Source: Pseudomonadota bacterium
GTDB taxonomy: Bacteria > Pseudomonadota > Alphaproteobacteria > Acetobacterales > Acetobacteraceae
Direction of reading: 5' to 3'
Assembly: GCA_021807975.1 (NCBI GenBank)
Contig: JAKBCJ010000202.1
Coordinates: 1 to 8,071, forward strand
DNA length: 8,071 nucleotides
Shown here: one piece after another, positions 5,385 through 8,071 of the stretch
Layout: each line of letters starts with the position of its first letter
Position numbering within the stretch: position 1 is the stretch's first letter
Notes under the pieces: generated by a model
Told to the model about the DNA's origin: nothing
The model's input: only the letters and a program-made list of their open reading frames with translations
Databases searched by the model: none
Made by a program: the position numbers and the translations under genes

Positions 5385-6002
5385 TCACGCCGCTGGCGGG
5401 ACGATTTGTTCCAGGGATTGTGTGGCGCTGGTCCAGGCGGCGGCCAGCGCGTCCGGCCCACGGGTTACGCCTTCAAGGGCCAGGACGTGAATCGTGGTCA
5501 GGCCGATGGTGGTCAGCACCGCCCGCAGATAGGGCGTCAGGAAGTCGGGCTGGGCCGGCGTTCCGGCCGGAGACGGGCCGGTGAACCAGCCGCCCGAGGC
5601 AACAACGATGAATACCGGGCGGTCTTTCAAGGTGCCCACCTTACCGGCCGGTGTGCTGGCGAAGGTACGGCGAATGCGCACCACCTGATCGATCCAGGCC
5701 TTCAGCACCGCCGGGACGGTATAATTGTGCGTTGGCGTGGCGATGACCACCGCATCGGCGCGTTCGAGCTCTTCGATCAGGACGTCGGAGGCACCGAACG
5801 CGGCGGCGCTTGCCGCAGGGTTCATAATCGCGGCACAGAAGGCGGCATCGACAAAGGGCGGCGGAGTCAGGGCCAGGTCGCGACGAGCGATCCGCGCGGC
5901 GGGATGCCGGTCGCACAGCCGGTGCAGAACCTGCTGGGCGAAGCGGCTGCTGATGGCTTCGGCGCCTTTTGGACTGCATGAAATATACAGAATGTCTTTC
6001 AT
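5385..6002 (-). CDS. FMN-dependent NADH-azoreductase / NAD(P)H-quinone oxidoreductase-like flavoprotein
   Basis: A 205-residue flavodoxin-fold protein, normal for the AzoR family (about 200). The first strand and phosphate-binding loop read ILYISCSPKGAEAISSRFA (4-22). The typical FMN-contact motif TPTHNYTVPAVLKAWIDQVVR spans 89-109, followed by a TF pair (113-114), and SGGWF (136-140) matches the second flavin-binding loop. Such enzymes use NAD(P)H to reduce quinones or azo compounds by two-electron transfer and protect against quinone stress; the actual substrate is unknown. The ATG at 6002 lies three bases after the stop of the acetyltransferase gene, so translation is probably coupled; only a weak GGA is seen upstream. 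It is the last gene of the minus-strand operon, and the hairpin at 5350-5384 follows its stop directly. Confidence 0.88.
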   Translation of the reverse strand: MKDILYISCSPKGAEAISSRFAQQVLHRLCDRHPAARIARRDLALTPPPFVDAAFCAAIMNPAASAAAFGASDVLIEELERADAVVIATPTHNYTVPAVLKAWIDQVVRIRRTFASTPAGKVGTLKDRPVFIVVASGGWFTGPSPAGTPAQPDFLTPYLRAVLTTIGLTTIHVLALEGVTRGPDALAAAWTSATQSLEQIVPPAA

Positions 6003-6005
6003 GAG

Positions 6006-6437
6006 TCAGTCCAAAACCTTGCCGAAGCGCAGGGCGGCGGGCAGCATGCCGTAGCGAAAGTAGAATCGCTGGCCGAACAGGTTGTCCAGTGCGGTGTCGA
6101 GCACAAGGCGATCGATCCCCCCTGCGCGCGCCAGAGCCGCCACAGCGTCCAGCAACCGAGCGCCGAGGCCGCCGCGCTGATGAGAGGGCGCGACGACCAG
6201 ATCGTCCACATAGCAGAAACGGCCGCGTATCAAGGTCTCCTGCATACGATAGCCGGCGGCGCCGACGACCGCGCCGTCCGCGCGGGCGGCGAGCAGACGA
6301 TAACCTTGATCGAACTGGCGCTGGACCCGTTCGACCAGTTCTTCGGGACCGGACAGGTGCGGGCGCAGTTCGCGTATGACCGGAAAGCAGGCCCGCAGGT
6401 CTTCGGGCGTGACGGCGGGGAGGATGTCGATGGTCAT
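6006..6437 (-). CDS. GNAT-family N-acetyltransferase
   Basis: A 143-residue single-domain acetyltransferase. The central strands carry AVVGAAGYRM (57-65) and FCYVDDLVVAP (74-84). The acetyl-CoA pyrophosphate loop HQRGGLGARLL follows (86-96, Q/R-x-x-G-x-G type), and the C-terminal motif B region is LVLDTALDNLFGQRFYFRYGM (111-131). The protein transfers acetyl groups from acetyl-CoA to an unidentified amine. The start at 6437 is preferred over the upstream in-frame ATG at 6482 because its ATG overlaps the stop of the preceding gene (ATGA) and GGAGG lies four bases upstream. A 6482 start would add an arginine-rich stretch unlike GNAT proteins. It is the middle gene of the operon, and its cytoplasmic target may relate to the neighbouring redox proteins. 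Confidence 0.88.
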   Translation of the reverse strand: MTIDILPAVTPEDLRACFPVIRELRPHLSGPEELVERVQRQFDQGYRLLAARADGAVVGAAGYRMQETLIRGRFCYVDDLVVAPSHQRGGLGARLLDAVAALARAGGIDRLVLDTALDNLFGQRFYFRYGMLPAALRFGKVLD

Positions 6438-6883
6438 GCGGCCTCCAGATGAAAGCCGCCGCCGACGGCGATGCGGTTCCACAGGTTGATCAGGCCGATC
6501 AGCACCGTCAGGTTGGCGATCTCCATCGGGGAAAAGCTGCCAGCCAGGGCATCGCGGGCGCCGCCGGACGGATGTGCGGCCGGCAGGCGGGTCAGGTGTT
6601 CGGTCCAGGCCAGGGCGGCACGCTCCCGTGCCGTATAGAAGGGCGCCTCCCGCCAGGCATCCAGCAGATACATTCGCTGTTCGGTTTCGCCACCGGCCCG
6701 CGCGTGCCGGCTGTGCATGTCCAGGCAGTAGGCGCAGGCGTTGATTTGCGACGCCCGCATTTTAACCAGCTCGATCAGCGATTGCTCCAACCCGCACTGG
6801 CGGATATGGGCCTCGACGCCCGATACGGCGCGATACGCGTCGGGGGCAATGTCGCGCAGCGTCGGCTTTTTTTGGAGGGGCAT
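6434..6883 (-). CDS. Carboxymuconolactone decarboxylase / AhpD-like protein
   Basis: A 149-residue all-helical protein of the CMD/AhpD-like group. The redox-type active site is NACAYCLDMHSRHARAGG, with C50, C53 and H57 and the preceding IELVKMRASQIN helix. Proteins of this type with CxxC and histidine act as peroxidase or disulfide reductants, unlike true gamma-carboxymuconolactone decarboxylases, so alkylhydroperoxidase-like activity is the better guess. It is cytoplasmic, with no signal peptide. The start has AGGA seven bases upstream. It is the first gene of a three-gene operon and is divergent from the MocR regulator 87 bases away, a neighbourhood I know from other proteobacteria (AhpD-like, GNAT and MocR together). 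The exact substrate is unknown. Confidence 0.9.
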   Translation of the reverse strand: MPLQKKPTLRDIAPDAYRAVSGVEAHIRQCGLEQSLIELVKMRASQINACAYCLDMHSRHARAGGETEQRMYLLDAWREAPFYTARERAALAWTEHLTRLPAAHPSGGARDALAGSFSPMEIANLTVLIGLINLWNRIAVGGGFHLEAA

Positions 6884-6970
6884 GGCAGGTTCCTGTATTT
6901 CTGGGCTCGCCTAATGGGCGCCAGAAGTGGCATAGCGTTAAGGGCCAAGAACGGGCGTTTCGACTGGTCC
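6884..6970. promoter_or_regulatory. Divergent promoter/operator region with 13-bp-period GGGC repeats
   Basis: This 87-base gap must hold the promoters of the operon and of the MocR-like gene. T/A-GGGC-like words occur at 6902 (TGGGC), 6915 (TGGGC), 6928 (TGGCA) and 6941 (AGGGC), each exactly 13 bases from the last. A small palindrome, GCCA-GAAG-TGGC, lies at 6920-6931. MocR regulators often bind direct repeats in the gap to a divergent target gene and in their own promoter, so these are candidate operator repeats. No clear -35/-10 hexamers could be chosen. Confidence 0.45.
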
Positions 6971-8071
6971 ATGACACTGAACCTCATCCTAGACCCGACC
7001 GAAACCGGCCCGCTGTTCCTCCAGATCGCGGCGCGAGTCCGCTCGGCCATCGTCAGCGGCGGCATCGCGGCCGGCGCCCGGCTGCCGTCGGCACGCGCGC
7101 TCGCCGCCCAGCTTGGCGTCGCGCGCGGCACGGTGGATGCCGCCTATGCGCTGCTGGCCGGCGAAGGTGCCATCGCGACGGCCGGATCGCGCGGAACGCG
7201 GGCTTCCGGTTCGGCCGGCTCCCGGATCGAGGCCGTTGCCCACACCCCCGATATGTTCGCCGAGGAGCGCGCACCGCAGCGATCCGGCCCGCTACCGTTC
7301 CAGATGGGCCTGCCGGCACTGGATGCCTTCCCCCGGAAGTTGTGGTCGGCGTTGACGGTGCAGGCGGCCCGATCCGCGCAGGCGACGGATCTGGCCCGCG
7401 TCGATCCTACCGGCGTGCCTCCCCTGCGCGAGGCGGTTGCCGCATATCTAGGCGTCGCCCGGGGTATCCGCTGCTCCGCCGGCCAGGTGCTGATCACAGC
7501 CGGATATCAGGGTGCCTTGTCGCTGGTGCGCCACGTCCTGCTGCGGCCGGGCGATCCGGTGTGGATGGAAGACCCCGGCTATTACATGACCCGCCAGGCG
7601 CTGGAAGCGGCGGGCGTGCGCGCCGTGCCGATCCGGGTGGACCGCGAGGGTTTGCGGGTTTCGTCCGGGATCACGACCGCGCCCAAGGCCCGGTTGGCGG
7701 TGGTCACGCCGACCCACCAATGCCCGACCGGCGTAGCGCTGACCTTGCCGCGCCGGATGGAGCTTCTGGCCTGGGCCAGCGATGTGGGATCATGGATCCT
7801 GGAGGACGATTACGACAGCGAGTTCCGCTACGTCGGCCGCCCGCTGCCTTCGTTGAAAAGCCTCGATCGCGGGCAGCGCGTGCTGTACGCCGGGACATTC
7901 AGCAAAGTACTGTTTCCGGCACTGCGGCTTGGCTATCTGGTGGTGCCGCCGGAACTGGCCGTTGCCTTCGCGCGTGCGTCGGGCCTGCTGTCCTTGGGGC
8001 ACCCGGCACTGGAACAGCATGTCGCCGCCGCGTTCATGAACAAGGGCCATTTTTCCAGGCATATCAGGCGC
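6971..8071 (+). CDS. MocR-family transcriptional regulator (GntR HTH + aminotransferase-like domain), 3' end outside window
   Basis: The frame stays open to the window end: 367 codons, of an expected 450-500. Residues 14-75 form a GntR-type winged helix-turn-helix (PLFLQIAARVRSAI, LPSARALAAQLGVARGTVDAAYALL). After a linker, the PLP-dependent aminotransferase fold I domain starts near 108. It includes ITAGYQGALSLV (175-186), EDPGYY (200-205), TPTHQCPTG (246-254), LEDDYDSEFRY (277-287, D279 or nearby for the PLP ring) and GTFSKVLFPALRLGY (308-322), with K312 as the PLP lysine. These proteins sense PLP or amine-type effectors and usually control a divergent gene, here the AhpD-like operon. Start 6971 fits the family N-terminus (LDPTETGPLF). 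No good Shine-Dalgarno is visible, and an in-frame ATG at 6914 exists but adds 19 unlikely residues. Confidence 0.92.
   Translation, partial: MTLNLILDPTETGPLFLQIAARVRSAIVSGGIAAGARLPSARALAAQLGVARGTVDAAYALLAGEGAIATAGSRGTRASGSAGSRIEAVAHTPDMFAEERAPQRSGPLPFQMGLPALDAFPRKLWSALTVQAARSAQATDLARVDPTGVPPLREAVAAYLGVARGIRCSAGQVLITAGYQGALSLVRHVLLRPGDPVWMEDPGYYMTRQALEAAGVRAVPIRVDREGLRVSSGITTAPKARLAVVTPTHQCPTGVALTLPRRMELLAWASDVGSWILEDDYDSEFRYVGRPLPSLKSLDRGQRVLYAGTFSKVLFPALRLGYLVVPPELAVAFARASGLLSLGHPALEQHVAAAFMNKGHFSRHIRR

Overview
The window is GC-rich DNA from a bacterial chromosome, most likely an alphaproteobacterium of the Rhodospirillales/Acetobacteraceae type. That placement is an inference from three things: the phasin C-terminus, the PP2C-kinase remnant, and a Tat-exported solute-binding protein with an FPTIWAQ-type leader end. 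No rRNA, tRNA, CRISPR array, insertion sequence or phage gene was seen.

Left part (1-2307). The 3' end of a phasin gene comes first, then a tiny proline-rich ORF whose start codon overlaps the phasin stop. Convergent to both is a complete GMC-family FAD oxidoreductase gene on the minus strand. Upstream of the oxidoreductase lies a 327-base gap with several palindromes and a run of adjacent potential hairpins. The run leads directly into the ribosome-binding site of a 42-residue single-pass membrane protein.

Middle (2308-5384). After the small membrane protein comes a MaoC/NodN-like hot-dog hydratase gene. Next, on the minus strand, is a wrecked gene for a fused PP2C phosphatase/Ser-Thr kinase, whose recognisable homology stops at the maoC stop codon. 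Then comes a complete Tat-dependent periplasmic solute-binding protein of the polyamine (PotD-like) ABC family, without transporter partners in view. A perfect 13-bp hairpin fills the gap to the next convergent gene.

Right part (5385-8071). A compact minus-strand operon encodes a carboxymuconolactone decarboxylase/AhpD-like protein, a GNAT acetyltransferase (ATGA overlap) and an FMN-dependent azoreductase-like flavoprotein (3-base gap). It is divergently transcribed from a MocR-type regulator (GntR HTH fused to an aminotransferase-like domain) that runs off the window end. The shared 87-bp region carries GGGC-type repeats at a 13-bp period. The natural reading is that the MocR protein controls this redox/detoxification operon.

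No clearly new multi-gene system is visible. The items most worth a second look are the structured leader of the 42-residue protein, the kinase pseudogene with its sharp end, and the MocR intergenic repeats.
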